Assembly (NCBI GenBank): GCA_964610775.1
Contig: CAZSZC010000004.1
Span: 1-63,712, forward strand
Reading direction: 5' to 3'
Source of the DNA: CAZPWF01 sp964610775
Lineage (GTDB): Bacteria; Patescibacteriota; Saccharimonadia; Saccharimonadales; JACQNP01
DNA length: 63,712 nt
Positions 27,333-35,000 of this stretch are shown one piece after another. Below the pieces are notes generated by a model. The model was given only the letters and a program-made list of their open reading frames with translations, made no database searches and was not told the origin of the DNA. The position numbers and the translations under genes are program-made. Every line of letters begins with the position of its first letter. The first letter of the stretch is position 1.

Positions 27333-27974
27333 TTACTCCTCCTCTTTTGATTTCTTTTTGAGCTCTTTTTTGGGTTCTGGCTTAGGCTTTGGTGTCAATA
27401 AATAATGCTTGTCGAATAAAACCTGCATCTTGGAACTTAAAACAAGTGCAATAAACCGATCATTAATCTGATTTCTATAGTTATACTCTTCTATCGTCAT
27501 GACAGCGTATCGAAGCTCTTTGCCTTCTTTCTTTTCTAGCTCTGCGACATGTTTTGAGACTTTTGTAGGGTTAACGTCGCCAATTATTACTACATCTACA
27601 CCGGATTTTTCGTCTCGAGTAAACTGACCTGTATAAATGACTAGATCTACATTTCCCAGCGCTGTCAGATCTGAGGTGGCCTCATCTGGTTTTGATTCTG
27701 TTGGTGCACTTGAACCTTGTGCTCCGCCAAAAATAGTTGATAACGGAACATAAAATTCGTATTTCTGATTTACTTCATAGTAAAGCTTATTGTTATTGTT
27801 GTCCGAAGAGATAATGCCAATACTGAGTAAATTAGCGAGCTCTCTCCTGACGGAGTTAATTTGCTCGTCGATCTTTCGAGTAATTTCACGCACGTAGAAC
27901 GGACGATTTGGATTGCTATAGAACAATTTCAATAGCTTTACCCTAGTCTTGCTCCCAAATAATTGCTCAACCAT
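27333..27974 (-). CDS. winged-helix transcriptional regulator with nucleotidyltransferase-like region
   Basis: Residues 1-75 form a winged helix (SKTRVKLLKLFYSNPNRPFYVREI). Residues 100-190 (LGNVDLVIYTGQF..DVVIIGDVNP) resemble the MNT-like nucleotidyltransferase fold, a pairing seen in CPR and archaea. The last 25 residues are Lys/Glu-rich. TACAAT lies exactly 6 nt before the ATG, so it heads a leaderless operon with the MBL, HAD and DUF1653 genes, which it may regulate. Confidence 0.78.
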   Translation of the reverse strand: MVEQLFGSKTRVKLLKLFYSNPNRPFYVREITRKIDEQINSVRRELANLLSIGIISSDNNNNKLYYEVNQKYEFYVPLSTIFGGAQGSSAPTESKPDEATSDLTALGNVDLVIYTGQFTRDEKSGVDVVIIGDVNPTKVSKHVAELEKKEGKELRYAVMTIEEYNYRNQINDRFIALVLSSKMQVLFDKHYLLTPKPKPEPKKELKKKSKEEE

Positions 27975-28005
27975 GCACTCATTGTAACAGATGGGAGCTA
28001 CATTA

Positions 28006-28791
28006 CTACTGTTTTTTGTTCAAGAATGTTGTGAGAATATCTACATAATCTTCCCTGTTATCGAGCCAATGAATACTTTTGTTGCGTTTGAACCATGTGC
28101 GCTGACGTCGAGCGAGCAAATAATCATTCCTAATGAATTGCGCCTTTGCTTCATCGAGTGATATTTTGTTTTCAATAATATAGTCGCGAAAGGCCCGATA
28201 GCCCGGTGCCTGAAGTGCCTTAGTACCATCGCCATACTTTGAGTATAGATACCTCACCTCATTCTCAAAACCTTGACTCAGCATCTCATCTACTCGATCT
28301 GTAATTCGTTGTTTTATAACCTCCAAGTCTGGATTAAGCCCAAGTAATAGTGTGTTATCCCTCATATTGTGTCTGATTTGCGGCTCTGACTTGTCTAGAT
28401 GACGAGGATTGGTTGAATCTCGCTTAGCGTCTTTTGGTGCAAATTCAAAGTCAAACAAGACTGCATCAATATATAAACCACTACCCCCAACCATAATTGG
28501 TAATTTGCCCCTATCGTGAATATCGTGAATAGATTCTTTGGCTAGTTTCTTAAAGTCCACCACAGTGAAGTGCTCATCTGGCTCAACAACATCCAATAAG
28601 TGATGTGACACAAGTTCTCGTTCCACATTAGTCGGTTTGGCAGTACCTATATCCATATACTTATAGACTGTGCGCGAATCAGCACAAATAATCTCACCAT
28701 CAAACTTCTGAGCTACTTCGATTGCCAATGCCGTTTTACCAGAGGCCGTAGGACCAACAATGACAATTAGTGGGGCTATCGTGGATACCAT
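28006..28791 (-). CDS. miaA: tRNA dimethylallyltransferase
   Basis: Transfers dimethylallyl to A37 of tRNAs reading UNN codons. P-loop GPTASGKTALA (13-23), DSRTVYKYMDIGTAKP, HHLLD, and MVGGSGLYIDAV are diagnostic. At 261 aa it lacks part of the usual insertion and C-terminus (E. coli 316). It overlaps the upstream gene by 16 nt. No dimethylallyl diphosphate pathway is visible here. Confidence 0.95.
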   Translation of the reverse strand: MVSTIAPLIVIVGPTASGKTALAIEVAQKFDGEIICADSRTVYKYMDIGTAKPTNVERELVSHHLLDVVEPDEHFTVVDFKKLAKESIHDIHDRGKLPIMVGGSGLYIDAVLFDFEFAPKDAKRDSTNPRHLDKSEPQIRHNMRDNTLLLGLNPDLEVIKQRITDRVDEMLSQGFENEVRYLYSKYGDGTKALQAPGYRAFRDYIIENKISLDEAKAQFIRNDYLLARRQRTWFKRNKSIHWLDNREDYVDILTTFLNKKQ

Positions 28792-29090
28792 TGTAGCTCT
28801 ACCATGGATACCTTATTATTTATAAACTTTATTCCTTCGGCCTCTAGTGCAGCTTGATGGCCGGGTATGCCACCTGGATAGCCTTCGGCCAGTGAACCAT
28901 CCTTCTTGACTACTCGCTGCCACGGTAGTTCTGGATCGCCAAAATGAGCGATTCCGCCAACAATCCGAGCTGCTCTAGGGCTGCCACATATAGCTGCGAT
29001 CTGGCCATAAGTCATGACTTTACCCTTAGGAATCTGCGATACAAGCTCATAAACTCTCTCCTTGAATTGACTATCGGCTCTTCTCGTCAA
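28776..29090 (-). CDS. alkyltransferase-like (ATL) DNA-binding protein (TTG start)
   Basis: A 104-aa member of the MGMT/Ogt DNA-binding domain family: VYELVSQIPKGKVMTYGQIA and RIVGGIA. The active-site PCHR is replaced by PWQR (about 57-60), as in ATL proteins, which flag O6-alkylguanine for nucleotide excision repair and cannot transfer the alkyl group. It starts with TTG inside the end of the upstream gene (20-nt overlap). Confidence 0.88.
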   Translation of the reverse strand: MTRRADSQFKERVYELVSQIPKGKVMTYGQIAAICGSPRAARIVGGIAHFGDPELPWQRVVKKDGSLAEGYPGGIPGHQAALEAEGIKFINNKVSMVELQWYPR

Positions 29091-29676
29091 AATACGCCTC
29101 TACATCGGCCCAGCTATTTACCCTTGTAACTGCCTTAGGCAATTCATCGGCTCTATTCCAACTATAGTCCCCAAAAAGTAGCGATTCAATGCCTGCTTCG
29201 GCAGCCGCCAAACAATGCTTCAGCTGATCATCAATTAAATAATCTGCTCCTAGCTCCCTGCAAATTTCAGCCTTAGTCAATCTATATGATTTGGCGGCTA
29301 AAGTGTCGAAAAACCCTGCATGCCTAATGCTTTTGAAGACTTTACCAAAATATTGCTCAAGCCATACTGCAGTATGAGCTTTCAGGGCATTTCGTCTAGA
29401 GGTTACGATTACTAATTCATACGTCTCAGCCAACTTATGTACCACAGGCACAGCATCTTGAAAATGCGGATAGTCAGCAACGATCCCAAGATCAGCAAAC
29501 TCAACCATTCGTCTTTCTACTTCGTGGTGGTCAACACCCCACATGGTACGAAAATCTTCCTGAAAATCCTCCATGGTGAGTTCGGTATGCCAGCGCCCGT
29601 TACTGAAATCAATAAATGTCTGTGCATTAGCTGCTAGAACATCATCAAGATCAAGTGCGATTATTTGTTTAGGCAT
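29071..29676 (-). CDS. HAD-fold 5'-nucleotidase-like protein
   Basis: A 201-aa protein. DLDDVLA (9-15), VTSRR (about 95), a conserved lysine near 133 (SYRLTKAEI) and LIDDQLKHC resemble 5'(3')-deoxyribonucleotidases and related HAD hydrolases. The predicted activity is removal of phosphate from nucleotides; specificity is not readable from the sequence. It overlaps thrS by one base and belongs to the thrS operon. Confidence 0.8.
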   Translation of the reverse strand: MPKQIIALDLDDVLAANAQTFIDFSNGRWHTELTMEDFQEDFRTMWGVDHHEVERRMVEFADLGIVADYPHFQDAVPVVHKLAETYELVIVTSRRNALKAHTAVWLEQYFGKVFKSIRHAGFFDTLAAKSYRLTKAEICRELGADYLIDDQLKHCLAAAEAGIESLLFGDYSWNRADELPKAVTRVNSWADVEAYFDEKSR

Positions 29677-31538
29677 TACTTCTGAGCTTTCATTCCATAT
29701 AGTGAAGTTTTGTTAGTTCTAGCTTTTGCTTCGTTAGCTACAGTTTTTAGGAATATTTCGGTGTCGACTGGTTCATCCTTTTCCTGAACCACTATGTCCT
29801 TACGAATACGCGGAATAACTTTGCTAGTTTCAATTTCCTTCTCACCGATTACTACTGTGTATGGCACTTTCCAAACTTCAGCCTCGCGAATCTTTTTACC
29901 AACTGATTCATTACTATTATCTACATTGATGCGAATACCCAGCTCTTTAGCCCGCTCAACTATGCCATCCGCAAACTTAATAGTCGTATCTTCTTGATTG
30001 ACCGTAATTAGACGCACTTGTTCTGGGGCTAACCAAACTGGAAAACGCCCGCCAGTGTGTTCTATATAGACACTCAGGAAACGCTCAATCGAGCCCAGAA
30101 TTGCTTTGTGCACCATAGCAGGTCGATGTTTTTGGCCATCTTCACCGGTATATTCTAGTTCAAACCTTTCTGGCTGAACGAAGTCTAACTGAACTGTTGC
30201 GCACTGCCATTTTCGACCAAGTGCATCTGATACATAAATATCAATCTTAGGACCGTAAAATGCAGCTTCACCAAGTTCAACTTTGTAATCAAGTTCTTCT
30301 TCCTTAGCTATCTTCTCCAAAGTCTTCTGGGCTTTATCCCATACTTTTGGATCACCGAAGTAATTATCGCCATCGTCACGGAACGACAAATCGACACTCA
30401 GTGGCATATCAAGCACCATATACATTTGCTTAACTACGCTTATGATCCCACGCATTTCTTCTTCTATTTGATCATGACGCACAAATGCATGTGAGTCGTC
30501 CTGTGTCAGTGCTCTCACCCGAGACAAACCATGAAGTTCACCACTTTTTTCATCACGATACATTGTCGTTGTTTCCATATAACGAATAGGTAGATCGCGG
30601 TAACTCCTAGGGCGGGAAGCGTAGATCTGAGCCACATGCGGGCAGTTCATCGGCTTCAACATAAATTTGTCATCTGACTCAACACTAGAGACATCAAAAC
30701 GCTCAGGATACTTATCATAGTGGCCTGAGACTTTATAAAGTTCAGTTCGTGTCATATGAGGTACCCAAACCGCTTCATAACCAATACCTCGCTGTAGTTC
30801 TTCTGAGAATCTTACCAGCTCATTTCTAAGAATTGTTCCACGAGGAGTAAATAGGGGTAGGCCAGGCCCGACTAGATCGGAGATCACAAATAGGTCAAGT
30901 TCTTGGCCAAGCTTACGGTGATCGCGCTTTTTAGCCTCTTTCAACATTTCTAGATGCTTATCGAGCTCTTCCCTGGTTTCGAAAGCCACACCGTAGAGGC
31001 GTTGCATTTGCGGGTTTTTCTCGTTACCACGCCAGTAAGCACCGGCTACTCGCATAAGCTTGAATGGACCAACCTTGCTGGTCTTTTCTACATGGGGACC
31101 ACGACACAAATCTGTAAAATCACCGTTTTGATAGAACGATACTTCTTCTACTTTACTATCACCTTCGGTAATAGTTCCCAGCTCGTCAGCATCAAGATCT
31201 TTGGCTACAGTGGTACCAGCACGCTTCAAGTCATTAAGTAATTCCTCTTTATATGGCTGATTGCTATCCTTAGCCCATTTTATAGCCTTATCGACCGGCA
31301 TGGTCGATCGCTCAAACTTTTGGCCTAGTTTGATAATCTTCTTCATTTCCTTTTCGATTTTCGGGAAATCATCTTCCGAGATTTTCACATCTCCTAGATC
31401 AATATCATAGTAAAAGCCATTCTCAACTACCGGACCAACACCTAGCTTAGCCTCCGGCCAAAGCGTGGTTACAGCCGTCGCCATTATATGAGCCAAACTA
31501 TGCCTCATTGCATGTAAGTTGTCTTGTTGATCAGCCAT
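29676..31538 (-). CDS. thrS: threonine-tRNA ligase, lacking the TGS domain
   Basis: A 620-aa class II synthetase. It begins directly at the editing domain (HSLAHIMA, with the conserved His pair and the later DLCRGPH), so the N-terminal TGS domain of about 60 aa is missing. Class II motifs follow: FTPRGTILRNEL, MNCPHVAQIYAS, RALTQDDSHAF and the C-terminal anticodon-binding domain (PVWLAPEQVRL). Ribosome binding site AAAGGAG lies 6 nt before ATG. A T-box leader controls it. Confidence 0.96.
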   Translation of the reverse strand: MADQQDNLHAMRHSLAHIMATAVTTLWPEAKLGVGPVVENGFYYDIDLGDVKISEDDFPKIEKEMKKIIKLGQKFERSTMPVDKAIKWAKDSNQPYKEELLNDLKRAGTTVAKDLDADELGTITEGDSKVEEVSFYQNGDFTDLCRGPHVEKTSKVGPFKLMRVAGAYWRGNEKNPQMQRLYGVAFETREELDKHLEMLKEAKKRDHRKLGQELDLFVISDLVGPGLPLFTPRGTILRNELVRFSEELQRGIGYEAVWVPHMTRTELYKVSGHYDKYPERFDVSSVESDDKFMLKPMNCPHVAQIYASRPRSYRDLPIRYMETTTMYRDEKSGELHGLSRVRALTQDDSHAFVRHDQIEEEMRGIISVVKQMYMVLDMPLSVDLSFRDDGDNYFGDPKVWDKAQKTLEKIAKEEELDYKVELGEAAFYGPKIDIYVSDALGRKWQCATVQLDFVQPERFELEYTGEDGQKHRPAMVHKAILGSIERFLSVYIEHTGGRFPVWLAPEQVRLITVNQEDTTIKFADGIVERAKELGIRINVDNSNESVGKKIREAEVWKVPYTVVIGEKEIETSKVIPRIRKDIVVQEKDEPVDTEIFLKTVANEAKARTNKTSLYGMKAQK

Positions 31539-31544
31539 TTGTCA

Positions 31545-31738
31545 CTCCTTTTGTCGAAATTAATAAACGCGCCCGATAAATACACATGACTATGTAATTA
31601 TGTAGCGCGTCTCGGGCCCAAAATCATACGTCGCACAATTTTAGGCGGTTCCACCGGACTTTTACTTATGATGCTCGCGTTACGTACGCTGCAACTGCCA
31701 ACGGAGCTCCGTAGTTGGTGAATCTACCTCATCGCTCA
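31545..31738 (-). promoter_or_regulatory. T-box leader of thrS
   Basis: The minus strand has TATACT (31745-31750, preceded by TGT) and then a structured leader. CGGTGGAACCGCC (31644-31656) is the T-box sequence; its UGGA can pair with the UCCA 3' end of a U73 tRNA, and tRNA-Thr at 37629-37704 has U73. Upstream lies a small stem I with GTAG/CTAC closing a loop containing ACC, a threonine codon, then ACGGA/TCCGT. Downstream, GCCCGA/TCGGGC encloses a long arm before the ribosome binding site. No strong T tract follows, so control may be at translation. Confidence 0.85.
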
Positions 31739-31771
31739 TTTACAAGTATAACACGCCCCTGTTAAACAAAT

Positions 31772-31811
31772 AAAAAAGTTGAGTATTCTCGCAATGACAC
31801 TCAACTTTTTT
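31772..31811. terminator. strong bidirectional terminator upstream of the thrS leader
   Basis: Stem AAAAAAGTTGAGT/ACTCAACTTTTTT with T6-7 on both strands. On the minus strand it ends the candidate RNA at 31813-31913. Confidence 0.85.
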
Positions 31812-31812
31812 T

Positions 31813-31913
31813 AGAGAGAGGTGTTGTACTAACACCTCGCAGAACTTCACCGTACCCATGACTATACACCCGCTAGTACAATAATGCTAGTACTTTATTG
31901 GTGTTTTATTTAC
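31813..31913 (-). ncRNA. candidate small RNA
   Basis: A possible promoter TTGAAA-17-TAAAAC lies just upstream on the minus strand, the terminator at 31772-31811 just downstream, and a perfect hairpin GAGGTGTT/AACACCTC in between. The 5' part has a direct repeat GTACTAGC with a 6-nt gap. No open reading frame. The family is not recognised, and the promoter is weaker than for the other candidates. Confidence 0.4.
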
Positions 31914-31993
31914 ATTAAAGTGGGGTTTCAAATTTAACACCATATTTGGTATAGTTCCCTTTTACTCTACTTTTTGTTATCCTAGTGTTTGCC

Positions 31994-32104
31994 AAGTTTT
32001 CTAAACCAAGCATAGCTGTTTAGAAAACTTACAGGAGGAAACGACTAGAGTGTGGAAGAAAAGTAAGTAGTTACTTTTCGGAAGTCGACCGTCGATTCCG
32101 ACGA
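31994..32104 (+). other. three consecutive perfect hairpins with a mini-ORF before tRNA-Val
   Basis: Hairpin 1: AAGTTTTCTAAAC/GTTTAGAAAACTT, 13 bp (31994-32030). An AGGAGG site (32033-32038) then precedes a tiny frame GTG TGG AAG AAA AGT AAG TAG (32049-32069). Hairpin 2: GAAAAGTAA/TTACTTTTC (32057-32078), covering the mini-ORF stop. Hairpin 3: GGA.TCGA/TCGA.TCC (32079-32098). tRNA-Val begins 6 nt later. It could be a leader or a small RNA; function unknown. Confidence 0.55.
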
Positions 32105-32181
32105 GGGCGATTAGCTCATTTGGCTAGAGCGCAGCATTGACGTTGCTGAGGTGATAGGTTCGAATCCTATATCGCCCACCA
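32105..32181 (+). tRNA. tRNA-Val (GAC)
   Basis: Acceptor GGGCGAT/ATCGCCC, discriminator A, encoded CCA; anticodon stem CAGCA/TGCTG with loop TTGACGT, anticodon GAC; T-arm ATAGGTTCGAATCCTAT. Followed by a terminator. Confidence 0.96.
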
Positions 32182-32183
32182 AT

Positions 32184-32212
32184 AAAAAAGCCCAGATTGT
32201 CTGGGCTTTTTT
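32184..32212 (+). terminator. terminator of tRNA-Val
   Basis: AAAAAAGCCCAG/CTGGGCTTTTTT with a 5-nt loop; its T tract overlaps the stop of the convergent gene at 32211. Confidence 0.88.
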
Positions 32213-32702
32213 ATTGAACAATCTTTGTATAGTCTGACTTCTGTAGTGCCATGAATGTATCTTTTAATTGACCATCTGGAATACTGTGTCCACATGTATT
32301 AAAAGTTTCGGTGTTACCGTTACTATAGAACTTAATAATATAGTCTGTGCCATCTGAATAATTTTCACATCTTCCGGGTGTGGCAAACTTATGCATACGC
32401 TGAAAATCTGCGTGCATAATGGCATCCTTAAGAGCCTGTGTAGATGCAATATCTAAATGTCGAACATTCGGTTCTCTGAAATGATGTATTTCACCCGTTT
32501 CATAAATAACGATATTCATCGGTGGACACTGTTTATCTCCACAATTGCCGCCGTATGACTCCATACTCATCAATACATTCGCACTCTTGTAATACCTTGC
32601 ATACACAAAATAACCAACTCCACACATAATAAGTACAGTGATAACCAAACTAATTATAGTAACGAACCAACTCTTTTGGAGAAGTGTTTTCTTTTCGTTC
32701 AT
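32211..32702 (-). CDS. membrane-anchored hypothetical protein, 163 aa
   Basis: A single N-terminal membrane helix (about 12-34) is followed by an extracytoplasmic domain with four to five cysteines (GNCGDKQCPP, GRCENYSDG, NTCGHS), likely disulfide-bonded. The longest frame starts at 32735 inside tgt, but ATG 32702 has TACAAT exactly 6 nt upstream and a better signal-anchor. I do not recognise the family. Confidence 0.75.
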   Translation of the reverse strand: MNEKKTLLQKSWFVTIISLVITVLIMCGVGYFVYARYYKSANVLMSMESYGGNCGDKQCPPMNIVIYETGEIHHFREPNVRHLDIASTQALKDAIMHADFQRMHKFATPGRCENYSDGTDYIIKFYSNGNTETFNTCGHSIPDGQLKDTFMALQKSDYTKIVQ

Positions 32703-32716
32703 GGTTATATTGTACG

Positions 32717-33787
32717 TTATCTGTATTCTTCGCAAAGGCGTTGCAGATATCTGATATTGTGTATCGATGCCAAGGTGCCGGCTAGTGGCTCGCCAACTTT
32801 AAACTGATGGCGCAAGAACCCCTTACTATAGCCCTTTTGACAGGTATAGCAGTCACACCCTGGGTCAATAACCTTTGTATCCTCGGTAAATCTTTCATTA
32901 GTGAGGTGAATCTTTTTATCGCCCGCAATCCAAACTGTTCCGTGACGAGCATTCCGAGTTGGCAGAACACAATCAAACATATCAATACCATGCTCAATAC
33001 CAAATCGCACATCAACAGGATCGCCTACACCCAGAAGAAATCTTGGTCTAGGCGAATCATCATACAAATCCGCTAGGTAAGCCAGCATTTCGTGCATCTC
33101 TTTTTTGGTTTCCCCAACTGACAAGCCACCGATCGCAATACCATCAACAGATAGCGACTGAACAATTTCTAGACTCTTCTTTCTTAGATCCTTATCCAAA
33201 CCGCCCTGTACTACCCCAAATATTAGTGGCCTTTTGGAGTCGCTCATAGATTTAGTGAGTTTCTGAAATTCTGCCAGAGACCTCTCAAGCCAGCGATGTG
33301 TTCGCTCAAATGCTTCATGTGTACGATCCCGTCCCTTTTCATCCAAAGCGGTCACGTCGTCAAAGGCCACGATCATATCAGCGCCAAGTTTCATCTGAAT
33401 CTGAATTGATTTTTCTGGTGATAAAAATATGGTGTCTCCCGTTTTTGGATCTTTGAATGTCACTCCATCTTCGGTAATCTTACGAATTTTAGCCAAAGAA
33501 AAAACCTGAAAACCACCAGAATCAGTTAGTATTGGACCTTTTCGACGTGCAAACTCGTGTATACCACCAAGTTTCGATATAACGTCTTCCCCAGGCTGCA
33601 GATGTAAATGATATGTGTTACTAAGCACCACTTCAACACCAGTAGATTCAACCTGTTCGGGAGTTAGGCTCTTTACAGCGCCCCTAGTACCATCTGGCAT
33701 AAATGTTGGCGTATGCACTTCGCCAGACCGAGTACTAAGTACCCCAGACCTTTTAAATCCATTTATATTCTTTGCTGTAAAGTTCAT
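32717..33787 (-). CDS. tgt: queuine tRNA-ribosyltransferase (TGT)
   Basis: Exchanges G34 of GUN-anticodon tRNAs for preQ1 or queuine. Diagnostic segments: LSNTYHLHLQPG, GPILTDSGGFQVFSLAKIRKI, VQGGLD, GGLSVGE, DCVLPTRNARHG, and the zinc site CDCYTCQ. 356 aa, near normal. TACAAT lies 9 nt before the ATG, so the leader is minimal. With queA it gives two queuosine steps, but no preQ1 synthesis genes are visible. Confidence 0.96.
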   Translation of the reverse strand: MNFTAKNINGFKRSGVLSTRSGEVHTPTFMPDGTRGAVKSLTPEQVESTGVEVVLSNTYHLHLQPGEDVISKLGGIHEFARRKGPILTDSGGFQVFSLAKIRKITEDGVTFKDPKTGDTIFLSPEKSIQIQMKLGADMIVAFDDVTALDEKGRDRTHEAFERTHRWLERSLAEFQKLTKSMSDSKRPLIFGVVQGGLDKDLRKKSLEIVQSLSVDGIAIGGLSVGETKKEMHEMLAYLADLYDDSPRPRFLLGVGDPVDVRFGIEHGIDMFDCVLPTRNARHGTVWIAGDKKIHLTNERFTEDTKVIDPGCDCYTCQKGYSKGFLRHQFKVGEPLAGTLASIHNIRYLQRLCEEYR

Positions 33788-33878
33788 GATCGACTAATTG
33801 TAACAAATATGGGTCACCTTATAAGAATCATCATGCTTATACTTGCAGTTAGTAATCAGTTTTGGCATTGTAGCTTAT

Positions 33879-34241
33879 ATGAGTATACAAAAATGGTACG
33901 GACTACCTCCAGACCGAGAATACGATCGCCGCACTTTGAGTTTTAAGACTGCTGTGGCGGCGGTTGCTGTCAAGTACGCTGCCTACTTAGGTGCTCTGGA
34001 AAGCTACATTGATCTAGCTGCAAACGACACTATTACTGGCAGCTACCCACTGCCTAGAACTATAGGGTTTATGGCTCTAGGATTTATTGCTGGCGAGTTC
34101 GGGCAACATCAACTCGAAAGATGTAGATTATCTAAGTTCGACGACAAATCACCGCCAATTGATAATGGCGCTACAGAAGTACTTGAGAATGAAAATAATG
34201 TGGCAAAACCGCATAATGAAGAGGATGATACTCAGAATTAG
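33879..34241 (+). CDS. hypothetical protein, 120 aa
   Basis: The longest frame begins at 33843, but ATG 33879 (MSIQKWYGLPPDREYDRR) is the likelier start because the preceding residues look non-coding. One or two weakly hydrophobic stretches (about 27-48 and 60-80) suggest membrane association; the last 40 residues are acidic and disordered. Not recognised. Confidence 0.55.
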   Translation: MSIQKWYGLPPDREYDRRTLSFKTAVAAVAVKYAAYLGALESYIDLAANDTITGSYPLPRTIGFMALGFIAGEFGQHQLERCRLSKFDDKSPPIDNGATEVLENENNVAKPHNEEDDTQN

Positions 34242-34277
34242 GTCGACTAGTACAAATTACACTTATCGCTGTAGATA

Positions 34278-34306
34278 TTGACTTTTTCATTTCTTTATGT
34301 TAACAT
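34278..34306 (+). promoter_or_regulatory. promoter of the 39-aa gene
   Basis: TTGACT (34278-34283), 17-nt spacer, TAACAT (34301-34306). Confidence 0.65.
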
Positions 34307-34334
34307 AAGCAGGTTAAACGGGAGGCGCTCATTT

Positions 34335-34454
34335 TTGAGTACCAACAAGAAGAGTTCTCTAGTGGACTTTAAACTCTTTTACGAGGAGTTAAAGCCATCA
34401 AAGAATTCTATCAGTCGTATACGACGCGTTCGACCAGTTTCTCAAGTAAACTAG
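34335..34454 (+). CDS. basic small protein, 39 aa (TTG start)
   Basis: A complete small gene too short for usual gene calling: promoter at 34278-34306, GGGAGG ribosome binding site 9 nt before a TTG start, a 39-codon frame ending TAG, then a strong terminator 8 nt later (34462-34491). The product starts MSTNKKSSLVDF, carries FKLFYEELKP in the middle, and ends in a basic SRIRRVRPVSQVN. The arginine cluster suggests RNA or ribosome binding, but this is inference and I know no matching family. Confidence 0.7.
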   Translation: MSTNKKSSLVDFKLFYEELKPSKNSISRIRRVRPVSQVN

Positions 34455-34461
34455 ACGAACG

Positions 34462-34491
34462 AAGCCCCTTGAGGTAACTCGAGGGGCTTTT
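34462..34491 (+). terminator. terminator of the 39-aa gene
   Basis: AAGCCCCTTGAG/CTCGAGGGGCTTTT with a GTAA loop. Confidence 0.88.
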
Positions 34492-34592
34492 CATATGCTC
34501 AAAGAATCTAACAGAGGTGAATATGAGTTATCCCACTACTATTACTCACTTATCCACTTGAAAAAACACTAGCGTGATGTCAATATGTTGTC

Positions 34593-35000
34593 ATGGTTTG
34601 TATATATTGTGATCATAAAACTCAAGTTACTAACTCACGACCCCAGAGGCGACGTAACGGCGTATGGCGGCGGCGACAGTGCGTATCCTGTAAATCTAAC
34701 TTCAGCAGTAATGAAATGATCGATCTTAGCTCCTGTTTAGTGGTTTCTGACAATTCGGGCAAAATAGAGCCCTTTTCGCGCGATAAGCTACTAATTAGCC
34801 TAAATGATAGCCTTCGGCATCGTAAAAGCCATGTATACGACTCCAGTGAACTCACCGATACAGTCATAAATAAGGTTTTACATTTAATTTCTAGCGCAAC
34901 AATCACCCGAGATGAATTAGTAGGTGTAATTACGGAAGTACTAGATAACTTTGATAATGCGGCAGCCGTACAGTTTGCCGCCTTTCACCCTAATAAATAA
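34593..35000 (+). CDS. nrdR: NrdR-like transcriptional repressor
   Basis: 135 aa. The zinc ribbon has CIYC (3-6) and CVSC (30-33) with NSRPQRRRNGVWRRRQC, matching NrdR. The ATP-cone follows (GKIEPFSRDKLLISL). NrdR represses ribonucleotide reductase genes in response to dATP/ATP. The ATP-cone start is divergent: the usual VxKRDG is VVSDNSG. No nrd genes or clear NrdR boxes are in the window. Confidence 0.9.
   Translation: MVCIYCDHKTQVTNSRPQRRRNGVWRRRQCVSCKSNFSSNEMIDLSSCLVVSDNSGKIEPFSRDKLLISLNDSLRHRKSHVYDSSELTDTVINKVLHLISSATITRDELVGVITEVLDNFDNAAAVQFAAFHPNK

Noticed and set aside
34532..34561. DnaA boxes or NrdR boxes before nrdR
   Set aside because: TTATCCCAC and TTATCCACT are imperfect and isolated; no paired NrdR box could be found.
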